Of a stretch of DNA of 36,070 bases, positions 25,901-34,814 are shown piece by piece; positions within the stretch are counted from its first letter, which is position 1, and the number at the start of each line of letters is the position of its first letter. The notes under the pieces are model-generated. The model did no database searches. It had not been told where the DNA came from and was given only the letters and a program-made list of their open reading frames with translations. A program made the translations under genes and the position numbers. Source of the stretch: an uncultured Clostridia bacterium. Its GTDB lineage: Bacteria > Bacillota > Clostridia > Christensenellales > CAG-1252. The stretch covers positions 1 to 36,070 of the forward strand of contig CAMPCZ010000005.1 in NCBI GenBank assembly GCA_946648015.1, read 5' to 3'.

Positions 25901-25933
25901 CATTAGTGTCGCCTTTGGCGACCAGAGGTTAGT

Positions 25934-26494
25934 ATGGCAGACAAAAGCAGTACGAGCAAGTTCTTCTTGGGCGTGGCGGTAATGTTGGCGCTCAAGATAG
26001 TGGGGACGGTGATATGGCAGTTTATCAAAATTTTGGCCAACGTCATCGTCTATTTTGGCTTGTACGTTCCTTTTTTCTACTTTTTGTTGGGCACGGTCTT
26101 TGTGGGGCTGGGCGCTTTTAGTTTTTCGGTCGTCAGCATCAATATGATTTTGTTTTACGTGGGCTTGGCGTTGTGCTTTGGCGTGGCCGTTTGCATATTC
26201 GTGCGCTCCTATGGCAAAAAGCCCGTTTCGTCGGTGGTGCAGGGCAGTGCCGACGCCGTGCGCCGCGTCGCGGGGGAGCGTCGCCGCGCTCGTCGCCGCA
26301 CGCGTGTGGTAGCCGACACCGCGCAGGAGTCCGCTTCGGCCGCTCGGCCTTTGTTCATCTACTACAGCGAGCAAAATCCCGACCATTTGGTGCACGAATA
26401 CGAGGATTATTTCGACGTTTATCTCGATGACCGCGTTCACCCGATCAGTTTTCTCAAGCGGGTGGATAAGCCCAAATCGTCGGCGGGGGCATAG
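25934..26494 (+). CDS. Uncharacterised membrane protein with basic RRRARRRTR segment
   Basis: Hydrophobic TM segments then Arg-rich and acidic tail; SD agaggtt; consensus promoter. Confidence 0.7.
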   Translation: MADKSSTSKFFLGVAVMLALKIVGTVIWQFIKILANVIVYFGLYVPFFYFLLGTVFVGLGAFSFSVVSINMILFYVGLALCFGVAVCIFVRSYGKKPVSSVVQGSADAVRRVAGERRRARRRTRVVADTAQESASAARPLFIYYSEQNPDHLVHEYEDYFDVYLDDRVHPISFLKRVDKPKSSAGA

Positions 26495-26495
26495 T

Positions 26496-27419
26496 ATGAC
26501 CACTTGGTACGAGGGTATGCCCTTGCCCGATCGGCGTCTGTTGCCTGCGGCGCGCCGACGCATTTGGGAACTCGATTTTTTGCGGGGTGTGTTCATTTTG
26601 CTGATGATAATGGATCACACCTTTTTTGATATTGGTTACCCCTATATGTTTGGCGACGCTTGGGCCTATTCGGGCAATGCTTTCGCGGCCAAAATGGTGG
26701 CGTTTTGCCAATTTTATTGGGAAAACCCCGCGCGCGAATGGGTCCACGACGTCGTATTGTGGGGTTTCTTTGTGCTGTGCGGCATGAGCGTGGCCTTTAG
26801 CCGCAACAACTACTTGCACACCGCCAAGATAGCGGTGTGCGCCGTCATTTTGACGATGGGCACCTCGCTCGCCGAGAATTGGGGCATGGGTGAGGGCATC
26901 GTGGTGCGCTGGGGCGTGCTGCATATGTTGGCCGCCGCTTCGTTGCTGGTGGCCGTCGTATACGGCGCCGTGCGCCGCAACCGCGCCGCCCAAATCGCCA
27001 CCTTTTTTGCGTTGGGGCTGGCATTCTATTTGGTGGGGGTATTCTACCTCGACCGTCATAGCTGGCCCGCCCGCCCCGCGTGGTTGTGTATCATTTCGCC
27101 CAAAATGGGTAGCAGCTATCTCTTTACGCCGGGCGACAGCTTCCCCATGATGGGGTATATAGAGGCGCTTCGCGGCTATTCGCCCTATCTTGCCGTTCCT
27201 TTCGTTTCCCGCGTGTTGTGGGGCGCCGCTTTGGTGCCGCTTCTGTATCCCACAAAACGCACGCTGTTGCCGCGCCTCGACCGCGCTTGGCATCGGCCCG
27301 TATGCTTTGTGGGGCGGCATACGTTGGAGATCGTCATCTTGCACCAAGTCGCCATACCCGTGGTATTGGCGTTGGCGTCGGGTTGGTTCATCACCCCCGG
27401 CAATTACGTAATTTTTTAG
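26496..27419 (+). CDS. DUF1624/heparan-alpha-glucosaminide N-acetyltransferase-like membrane protein
   Basis: RIWELDFLRGVFILLMIMDHTFFDIGY; FVLCGMSVAFSRNN; RWGVLHMLAAASLL; FVGRHTLEIVILHQ. Confidence 0.8.
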   Translation: MTTWYEGMPLPDRRLLPAARRRIWELDFLRGVFILLMIMDHTFFDIGYPYMFGDAWAYSGNAFAAKMVAFCQFYWENPAREWVHDVVLWGFFVLCGMSVAFSRNNYLHTAKIAVCAVILTMGTSLAENWGMGEGIVVRWGVLHMLAAASLLVAVVYGAVRRNRAAQIATFFALGLAFYLVGVFYLDRHSWPARPAWLCIISPKMGSSYLFTPGDSFPMMGYIEALRGYSPYLAVPFVSRVLWGAALVPLLYPTKRTLLPRLDRAWHRPVCFVGRHTLEIVILHQVAIPVVLALASGWFITPGNYVIF

Positions 27420-27427
27420 GAGGGTCT

Positions 27428-28735
27428 ATGATCAAAATAGCTGTGGTCGGCGCCGGCGTCGGCGGTGTGGTGTGCGCATTTTATTTGGCGCGAAACGGGT
27501 ATGACGTTACGGTCTACGAGCGTTGCTCGCTCGACGACGTTACCTATTCTTGGCACGACGATATAGCGGTGGAATCCTTCAAGGATATAGGCCTCGGTAT
27601 GCCACCCGAAAACCTCTATTATCCCAAGCGAAATTGGACGTTCGTACCCCCTCTTTCCACCATGCACGTCTATGCCGGTTTGCCACAGCCTACCGACGTA
27701 TCCATTTCGCGGCGGGGGCTGCTGCATTGGCTTGTCGCCCAAGCCCAAGCCGAAGGCGCGCGTTTTGTTTTTGAGACGGAGGCGTCGCTTTGGGTGGAGG
27801 ACGATCTGGTGGTGGGGCTCACGGTAGACGACCAAAATATACCGTACGCTTTGGTGGTGGACAACGCCGGCGTGGATAGCGCGATCCGTCGTGCTCTGCC
27901 CCCTTCTTGCGGCATACGGCGCGAAGCGTACCGCGACGAGGTTTTTTGTGCATACCGCGCGTTTTACAGCCGCCGAGAGGGCGTAAGCGTGGCGGATAAC
28001 GAAACCAATCGCGTGTATTTGTTGCACGAGGGCGGCAAAGGCATCAGCTGGTGCATAGCCGACCCCACGCAACCCACCGTGGACGTACTCATCGGCCGCT
28101 TGGGCGACTTGGGGGAGGACGCGCTGGCCACGTTGCTTGCAAAGTTGCGCGAGGACAATCCCATCCTCACCGACGAGTTGACGTCGGGCGGTGCGGTGTA
28201 CCGTATCCCCGTGCGGCATCCCGCTTGGCGAATGGTGGCCGACGGCTACGCGTCGCTTGGCGACAGCGCCTTTATGACCATACCTATGCTGGGCTCGGGT
28301 ATGGCTGCCGGAATGGTGGCAGGGCGCATATTGGCCGAAACGGTGGTGGACAGACAGAGCGTCAGCAAAGAGGCGCTGTGGCATTATCAGGTGGCCTACT
28401 ACGATTATTGCGGCGCCGAGCATTGCGGCGTAGACGTCATGAAACGCTGGTTGTTGTCGGCCGATCCTGCCGACGTGCGTTGGTTGTTTGAGAGCGGCGT
28501 GCTGTCCGCGGACAATATCAACGCGGGCGCCGCGGGCGAAAATATCAAGCTGCGTTTTGGCGAATTGGTGCAAAAAGGCGTCAAGGGGCGCAAACGATTG
28601 GGCTTGCTGCTCAAACTGTCGGGTTTGCTGGGCGATTGCGCCAAGGCTGTGCGCTTGGCGCGGCGGATACCACGCGTGTACGACCCCGCGGAGGTCGAGG
28701 CTTGGCAGGCCAAAATGGAGGCTTTGTACCAATAG
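27428..28735 (+). CDS. FAD-dependent oxidoreductase (geranylgeranyl reductase-like)
   Basis: IAVVGAGVGGVVCAFYLARNGYDVTVYER Rossmann motif; GDSAFMTIPMLGSGMAAGMVAGRI; SD aggaggg. Confidence 0.75.
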   Translation: MIKIAVVGAGVGGVVCAFYLARNGYDVTVYERCSLDDVTYSWHDDIAVESFKDIGLGMPPENLYYPKRNWTFVPPLSTMHVYAGLPQPTDVSISRRGLLHWLVAQAQAEGARFVFETEASLWVEDDLVVGLTVDDQNIPYALVVDNAGVDSAIRRALPPSCGIRREAYRDEVFCAYRAFYSRREGVSVADNETNRVYLLHEGGKGISWCIADPTQPTVDVLIGRLGDLGEDALATLLAKLREDNPILTDELTSGGAVYRIPVRHPAWRMVADGYASLGDSAFMTIPMLGSGMAAGMVAGRILAETVVDRQSVSKEALWHYQVAYYDYCGAEHCGVDVMKRWLLSADPADVRWLFESGVLSADNINAGAAGENIKLRFGELVQKGVKGRKRLGLLLKLSGLLGDCAKAVRLARRIPRVYDPAEVEAWQAKMEALYQ

Positions 28736-28771
28736 CGCACTTGCCGCCCGATCTCATTCGTTATACCAAAG

Positions 28772-30346
28772 ATGAAATTCAAAATGCCCGCTATCAAAGT
28801 ATTCCATTGGCGTATGTTGCCCTTGGCTCTTGTGTGCTTGGTAGCGGGTCTTTTGTTCGTTTCCATTGATATTTGGTGGCTCACCGGGTTACTTATGACC
28901 TTGTGCGCCATAGGCATAGTGGTCGCCACCGTGCTGGCCAAAAGGCGGCGCGCCGTGGGCGTGGTGTGCCTTGCGGCATTGCTTGCGGCCTATTTGATGC
29001 TGGTGCCTATGGGTCAATACCTCGGCGCGATGATTGGGGACGAGATCTCGGCGCAAACGGTGGGTCGCATCGCCATGGTGTCTGCCGACGAGAACGGCAA
29101 AATAGACGCTTTGGTGCTGGACCATTTGCAAATAAACGGCCGCTCGGTCGGCGGCAAAGCCTCGGTCGATCTGCGCTATCAAACCACCGCCGCAATGGGC
29201 TATGTGTATGCGGACGCGGGGCGGAGCGACTACGTGGTGGGCATACCCCTCGAGATAGGGCAGACCGTGTCGGTAAAGGGCACTCTGACCGGTATCAAAT
29301 GGCACTATTTCGATAGCGCCGCTATGCACAATATCGTGCGCAAGGTCTACTTCCGCCTGCGTGCCGACGGACTTGCGATGGTGGACGCAACACCCCGCTT
29401 GGGTGCCACCGAAAAGGTGAGAGTCGCGCTCTATCGCACCTTGGCAGGCAATATGAGCGGGCAGTCGGCAGGTATGGCCTACGCCTTTCTTACGGGCAAT
29501 GCTTCCTTTGTGCCCGACGACGTGTTGGCGGGCTACCGATCTTCGGGCGCGGCGCATCTATTGGCGGTGTCGGGCTTGCACGTCGGTTTGGTTGCCGGCT
29601 TGTTGGCTCTTTTGCTCAAACGCTTGCGTTGCCCATCTTGGGGGCGAACGATCGTTTTGGCGGCGGTACTGGGCGTATACGCTTGGTTGTGCGGCGACGC
29701 ACCTTCGGTTTGGCGCGCTACCGCTCTTGTCGTGGGCGGTTCGCTTTGTTCGGCCTTGGGTAGGCGTCGCGATGCGCCCAGCCTGCTGTCGGGGTGCGGT
29801 TTGGTGCTACTTGCGGTGCGACCGCTGTGGCTTTTTGACGTTAGTTTTTTGTTGAGTTTTGCGGCATACGCGGGCGTTGTTTTGCTGTACGCGCCCTTGC
29901 GCAAAGTGCTTCGCCGTGTGCCCGGCAGGTGGGGCAACGCGCTGGCTCTCAACGTGGCCGTTACCCTTTCTACTTTGCCGATAAGCGTCTATTTCTTCGG
30001 CGGGTTTGCCCCTTTGTGCATTCCGCTCAACTTTGTGCTGATACCCGTTATGAGTGTGGTGTACGTGGTGCTCTTTGCGTGCGCGCTGGTTTCGGTGGTG
30101 CCCGCGTTGGGCATACTTCTTACGGGGCTCGACTACGTGTTGCGCGTCGTCAATGCCGCCGTGGTGGCATTGGGTGGCGTCGGCTACCTCGGCCTGCGAT
30201 TCGAAGTGTGGCATCTGCCCCTATACTACGGCGCCGCGGCGCTGGCGTCGCCCTATTGCTTGCCGCGCAAGGCGATCCGCTATTCGGCGGCGGCCGCCAC
30301 AGTGCTGCTGTTGGCGGTGTGGACGCTGGTCGACACCTTTGCATAG
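28772..30346 (+). CDS. comEC: ComEC/Rec2-type competence protein without C-terminal MBL domain
   Basis: GAAHLLAVSGLHVGLVAGLLALLLKRL; GDAPSVWRATALVVGGSLCSALGRR; FLLSFAAYAGVVLLY; ends after the TM domain; start codon uncertain. Confidence 0.78.
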   Translation: MKFKMPAIKVFHWRMLPLALVCLVAGLLFVSIDIWWLTGLLMTLCAIGIVVATVLAKRRRAVGVVCLAALLAAYLMLVPMGQYLGAMIGDEISAQTVGRIAMVSADENGKIDALVLDHLQINGRSVGGKASVDLRYQTTAAMGYVYADAGRSDYVVGIPLEIGQTVSVKGTLTGIKWHYFDSAAMHNIVRKVYFRLRADGLAMVDATPRLGATEKVRVALYRTLAGNMSGQSAGMAYAFLTGNASFVPDDVLAGYRSSGAAHLLAVSGLHVGLVAGLLALLLKRLRCPSWGRTIVLAAVLGVYAWLCGDAPSVWRATALVVGGSLCSALGRRRDAPSLLSGCGLVLLAVRPLWLFDVSFLLSFAAYAGVVLLYAPLRKVLRRVPGRWGNALALNVAVTLSTLPISVYFFGGFAPLCIPLNFVLIPVMSVVYVVLFACALVSVVPALGILLTGLDYVLRVVNAAVVALGGVGYLGLRFEVWHLPLYYGAAALASPYCLPRKAIRYSAAAATVLLLAVWTLVDTFA

Positions 30347-30384
30347 CATACAATGGTAGAGAGCGCAGTTCTTGCGGGTCGCTA

Positions 30385-30413
30385 TTGACACTATTATATC
30401 TTTGTGATATAAT
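30385..30413 (+). promoter_or_regulatory. Perfect consensus sigma-A promoter
   Basis: TTGACA (30385-30390) - 17 nt - TATAAT (30408-30413). Confidence 0.9.
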
Positions 30414-30473
30414 AGGCTTGGCAAAGAGCGGGCGATGGCTTCGCTTTGCCCGAAATAGTATGGAGGATGGCTT

Positions 30474-31091
30474 ATGATAGGTTGTAAAGAAATCAGCGGC
30501 ATTCGGTCCAAAAAGTGCAAATTCCTGTTGGTGGAAAGGCAGGGGACCAAATACTATTTGTTGGCGTATGCCAAACCCGCGGCTTGCGAGATGCAGTACA
30601 ATACTTTGCGCAATCTCCGCTTGCGCGCGATGCGCGTGCCCAAAGTGGTACAGATGGCCGACAACGAAGTGTTGCTCGACTATATCGAGGGCTCCACTTT
30701 GTACGAGGAGATCAGCGCCGGTCCCGTGTTCAAATTCGCGATGCTGGCGGCGGGCATGGCCAAGTTTATGCAAGACTTTTGCCAAAACGTCCCCGGCAAG
30801 CGTATGGGCGACGTGGACTATCGGCTGTACGTCGTGCGCGGCTCGGTGGTGTATGGGCTGGACTGCGACTGCGTGATCTCGGGCACCTATGCCGAGGAGA
30901 TCGCCGACGCCTTGTGTTCGCTTTTGGCGGAGCCCAAGGTTCCCAAGGATAGGCAAATTGCATTTTGTCGTTATCTCTATCAGGCCAGCGGCGTGTCCAA
31001 AGAGGACTTGTCTGCCGCCCTTGACGAGATCGTTCCCATCGCGGCCAATCTGTCGATGACCAAAGAGGAAATACTCAAAGCAATTCTATAA
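30474..31091 (+). CDS. Small APH/Bud32-like kinase-fold protein (205 aa)
   Basis: YYLLAYAKP (possible beta3 Lys), VLLDYIEGSTLYEEI (hinge-like), GDVDYRLYV (HGDxxxxN-like position), VYGLDCDCV (DFG-like position); SD ggagg. Confidence 0.5.
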   Translation: MIGCKEISGIRSKKCKFLLVERQGTKYYLLAYAKPAACEMQYNTLRNLRLRAMRVPKVVQMADNEVLLDYIEGSTLYEEISAGPVFKFAMLAAGMAKFMQDFCQNVPGKRMGDVDYRLYVVRGSVVYGLDCDCVISGTYAEEIADALCSLLAEPKVPKDRQIAFCRYLYQASGVSKEDLSAALDEIVPIAANLSMTKEEILKAIL

Positions 31092-31110
31092 ACTGAACGG
31101 AGACGACTAT

Positions 31111-32742
31111 ATGGAATCTAAATTTTTGACGCCCACGCAATTATGGCAGGACTTTGACCCCACGGGCAATTTGGACGTCAACTTCGTATCCAACCAAACC
31201 ATCGACGACATCACCGTCAAGGAGATGTACTTCAGCGCATTCAGAGCGGAGGACGGCTTTGTACGCGCGTTCGCGCGCATTTTGTTGCCCGCCGATTGTC
31301 CCAAAAACAACAAAAAATTCATCTTGTTTTTGGCTAGACCCAATATGGACCCCATGCCTTCGGCAATGCGCATTGCCGCCAAAGGCTATCCTGTCGGCTA
31401 CGTCGATTTGTCGGGCGAGGGCGACCCTTGCACGCAGTACGACGGTAGCTATGCCTATGGCAGATATGCTTTGGCCAAGGATAATCTGCATAACTGCACG
31501 CCCTCGGCTTTGGCCAGCCCCGTGTTGTTGTGGACCAAGATGTATTGCCGTTTTGTGTCCCTCGTGTTGCAACTCTATCCTCGTGTGATGCCCATCGCTT
31601 TTGCCGAGGAGCAGACCAACGAGATATTGTGGCCGTTATGTGCCAAAGACGCGCGCATATACGGCGGCGTCAGTTTGCTTGGCTCCGGCATTGTACAAAT
31701 GGACGAGGCCGACACCATCGAGCAGGACGAAAACGCCCAAAAATGGGCTATCGCACTGTCGCCGCAGGCGTATGCCAAATATACGGCTTGCCCCATGTTG
31801 GTGGTTACGGCTTCCAATCATAGCGGCCACAGCGTGGACAAGTTGGACGATTTGGTCAACCTTTTGCCCGTACCCGAAATGTGCGCGACCGTGGTGTCCA
31901 ATCGACTTTGTACCCAAATATCGGATAGCACCGAGTTTACTATTTGGCGTTGGATAGAGGGGCGCTACGTCGAGCGCAAAGAGTTGCCCAAAAATCCGAC
32001 CGTCGCGTATCAATTGCAACAGGACGGCAGCATTCACTTCGACGTAACTTGCGACGTTTCCGAGAAGAAAATCGCCGAGCAAAATCTCTATTATGCCTAC
32101 AACGAGGAGGATTCGGCCTATCGCGCTTGGCAGTGCCAGACGCAAAAAGGGGATGGCGACGGCTCTTTCAACGTGCGCGTCGCGGCGGAGGACAAAGTGT
32201 TGTTCGTCTATGCGTCGGTGCGCTACCGTGACGGCGTGGAGATAGCCAGTACGATGTTGCGCATCGACTTGCCTGCCGATATGCCTCGCCGCAGGCTCAC
32301 TCCCTCCAAACTGTTGTACGACACCTCGATGGGCGGCACGTTCTTTGCCGAAACGCAGGATATCGTGCTCGATTCCTCCCTCTATGGTGTGGGCTATAGC
32401 CCCAACGGCGTGGGCGGGTTGTACACCGACAAAGGCGACCTGGTCAGTTTTTGCGTGGGCGAAACGCGCCGCGTCAATCCCGTCGGTTCGTTTTCTTTGT
32501 CGGCCTATTCGCCCGTGGAGCGCAGTTTCGCTATCATCATCACGGTGTGGGAGAACGGCCAATACCACGACTATACGGCGGGGGTATTCTTGCGTGCCTC
32601 CGATGAGTGGCAGCGCATTCGCCTCGAGCCGGGTGATTTTCGCGACAATGCGTTGTTGCCTATGGGCGGTTGGCAAAATATGAAAAAGATCCGCATCTCG
32701 CACGCCGAGGGCGTTTTGTTCAACAATATGCTTTGGACCTGA
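31111..32742 (+). CDS. Esterase/acyl-hydrolase-like two-domain protein of unknown specificity
   Basis: N-terminal alpha/beta-hydrolase-like pattern (FILFLARPN...GYPVGYVDLSGEGDP...ARIYGGVSLLGSG...CPMLVVTASNHSG) plus C-terminal beta-rich domain. Confidence 0.45.
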   Translation: MESKFLTPTQLWQDFDPTGNLDVNFVSNQTIDDITVKEMYFSAFRAEDGFVRAFARILLPADCPKNNKKFILFLARPNMDPMPSAMRIAAKGYPVGYVDLSGEGDPCTQYDGSYAYGRYALAKDNLHNCTPSALASPVLLWTKMYCRFVSLVLQLYPRVMPIAFAEEQTNEILWPLCAKDARIYGGVSLLGSGIVQMDEADTIEQDENAQKWAIALSPQAYAKYTACPMLVVTASNHSGHSVDKLDDLVNLLPVPEMCATVVSNRLCTQISDSTEFTIWRWIEGRYVERKELPKNPTVAYQLQQDGSIHFDVTCDVSEKKIAEQNLYYAYNEEDSAYRAWQCQTQKGDGDGSFNVRVAAEDKVLFVYASVRYRDGVEIASTMLRIDLPADMPRRRLTPSKLLYDTSMGGTFFAETQDIVLDSSLYGVGYSPNGVGGLYTDKGDLVSFCVGETRRVNPVGSFSLSAYSPVERSFAIIITVWENGQYHDYTAGVFLRASDEWQRIRLEPGDFRDNALLPMGGWQNMKKIRISHAEGVLFNNMLWT

Positions 32743-32743
32743 T

Positions 32744-33415
32744 ATGGAAGAGAAATTTACCCCTCGCAAATTATTGCTTTATATCGTAGAAGTCATCTTG
32801 GTGGTGATGTTCGTTTTGTCCGCGGTGGCGCTGGTGCAACTCTTTTGGGTCAGTCCCATAGGCATCTCGGGCCCCTCTATGCAGCACACGCTGGATACGG
32901 GCGACACCGTGTACATCAACAAGGCGTTCAAAACCATCGACCGCGGCGACGTGGTGGTGGTCTATTTGCCGCAGGATTATACCAACTACGGGTTGGATTG
33001 GTGGCGCTATACGGGAGATAACGACGACACACAGCGCTGCCCCGCGTCGCGCACCAAGACTTTTGACGATTTCATCATGGCTATGCCCTTCTTCAATATG
33101 GGCACGGGCGACGACAATCAAGGCACCGCCAAGGACGGTTACAAAATGGTGATCAAGCGCGTGGTGGCCGTGCCCGGCGACACGGTGCAGATATTGGACG
33201 GCGTACTCACCGTCAACGGCGTGGAGGACGATCGCGGCGTGCGCGATTCTTCCCTGGCGTTCTATCACGTAATGGGCGCAGAGGAATACTTTATCATGGG
33301 CGACAATCGTTCCAAGAGTTTGGATAGCAGTAGCTACGGCCCAATTCGAGGCAGTTGGATCTGCGGCAAGGTGTTCGCCGCCAGAGTCAGTGGCAAATTT
33401 ACTACGAAACTATAA
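32744..33415 (+). CDS. lepB: Signal peptidase I with insertion
   Basis: SGPSMQHTLDTGDTVYINK (Ser box), KMVIKRVVAVPGDTVQI (Lys box), EEYFIMGDNRSKSLDSSSYGPI. Confidence 0.92.
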   Translation: MEEKFTPRKLLLYIVEVILVVMFVLSAVALVQLFWVSPIGISGPSMQHTLDTGDTVYINKAFKTIDRGDVVVVYLPQDYTNYGLDWWRYTGDNDDTQRCPASRTKTFDDFIMAMPFFNMGTGDDNQGTAKDGYKMVIKRVVAVPGDTVQILDGVLTVNGVEDDRGVRDSSLAFYHVMGAEEYFIMGDNRSKSLDSSSYGPIRGSWICGKVFAARVSGKFTTKL

Positions 33416-33429
33416 TAAGGAGATACGTT

Positions 33430-34479
33430 ATGGGTATGCAACACGAGATCAAAGCGCCGCAGCGCTTGCTGGACGCCAAAGGCAATATCGCCGAGCCCGG
33501 CTTCGCCAAAAAGTTGTATTGGCAATATGACCGCAAGGATATCAAGGCGGGCAAAATGCGCATAAAGGAGTGGGACTACTACTACATCGGCAACCAAGAC
33601 TACGGGCTGTGTCTTACCATCTCCGACGTGGGCTACGTCAGCAGTCTGTCCGTGTCCTTGTTGGGCTTTGGCGACAAACCCTTCCAGTTTAACGACAGCG
33701 AGTTGGGCGTTTTGCCGTTGGGCAAGGTGGGTATGCCCTCCACCAGCGAAAAGGGTAATGTTTCGGCCAAGGCCGGCACCATCGACATCACGTTCGACAA
33801 CGATGGTACGACGCGCCACCTCTTCGGCACCTACGACAATTTCGTCAATAGCAAAAAGCCTCTCACCTTCGACGTGGTGCTTACGGGGTTTCCCGAGGAG
33901 AGTATGGTCATCGCCACCCCTTTCGACAAAGACAAACACTTCTACTACAACCAAAAAATCAACTGTATGTATGCCGAGGGTTGGTGCGAGTTCGACGGGG
34001 TGCGATATGAGTTCAATCGCGCCAACGGCTCGTTGGGCACGCTCGATTGGGGGCGCGGCGTATGGACGTACGACAACACTTGGTATTGGGGCAGTGGCCA
34101 AATGATCTTGGAGTCGGGCGACCGCTTCGGCTTCAATATCGGCTATGGTTTCGGCAACACTACGGCCGCCAGCGAAAATATGCTGTTTTTCAACGGCAAG
34201 TCGCACAAGCTCGACGAAGTCAGCTTCAATATCCCCAAGGGAGAGGACGGCAACTATCGCTATACGGAGCCGTGGACGTTTAGTTCCAACGACGGCCGCT
34301 TCGAGATGAGTTTCGTTCCCGTCATAGACAGGCAGGCCCCCTTCGATTTGGGCATTTTGTGTATGATACCGCACCAAGTCTTCGGCAAATTGTCGGGCAA
34401 AGCGGTGCTCGACGACGGCACCGTCGTAGAGATCAAGGATCGTTTGGTCTTTGCCGAGCACGTGCACAACAAGTGGTGA
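33430..34479 (+). CDS. DUF2804 family protein
   Basis: DWGRGVWTYDNTWYWGSGQM, FGFNIGYGFGN, HQVFGKLSGKAVLDDG; SD aaggag. Confidence 0.75.
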   Translation: MGMQHEIKAPQRLLDAKGNIAEPGFAKKLYWQYDRKDIKAGKMRIKEWDYYYIGNQDYGLCLTISDVGYVSSLSVSLLGFGDKPFQFNDSELGVLPLGKVGMPSTSEKGNVSAKAGTIDITFDNDGTTRHLFGTYDNFVNSKKPLTFDVVLTGFPEESMVIATPFDKDKHFYYNQKINCMYAEGWCEFDGVRYEFNRANGSLGTLDWGRGVWTYDNTWYWGSGQMILESGDRFGFNIGYGFGNTTAASENMLFFNGKSHKLDEVSFNIPKGEDGNYRYTEPWTFSSNDGRFEMSFVPVIDRQAPFDLGILCMIPHQVFGKLSGKAVLDDGTVVEIKDRLVFAEHVHNKW

Positions 34480-34483
34480 TCGT

Positions 34484-34792
34484 ATGGCGGAGTTCGATAT
34501 CGAGTATATAGCGGACGACAGCGACCCCGATTTTATCGCGCTCGCCGACGAAAAAGGCAACGAGGACCAATTCGTCATCATCGGCTGCGTGGCGGTGGAA
34601 GACGTGCACTACGTGCTGGCCGTTCCCGTCAGTCCCGAAACGGTGGAAAGTGCCGAGGAGGACTTGGTGTACGTATTTGCGGTGCGCCGCGACGGCGACG
34701 AGGAATATTTTGAATATATCGTAGACGAGGATGTGGTTACGGCCGCCTTTGAGCGCTACGACGAGTTATTTAGAGAAGTAGAAGAGGACTGA
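34484..34792 (+). CDS. DUF1292 family acidic protein
   Basis: Highly acidic 102 aa; VEDVHYVLAVP...VYVFAVRRDGDEEYFEYIVDEDVVTAAFERYDEL. Confidence 0.75.
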   Translation: MAEFDIEYIADDSDPDFIALADEKGNEDQFVIIGCVAVEDVHYVLAVPVSPETVESAEEDLVYVFAVRRDGDEEYFEYIVDEDVVTAAFERYDELFREVEED

Positions 34793-34814
34793 TCCGTCCG
34801 GGGGGTACAAACCT

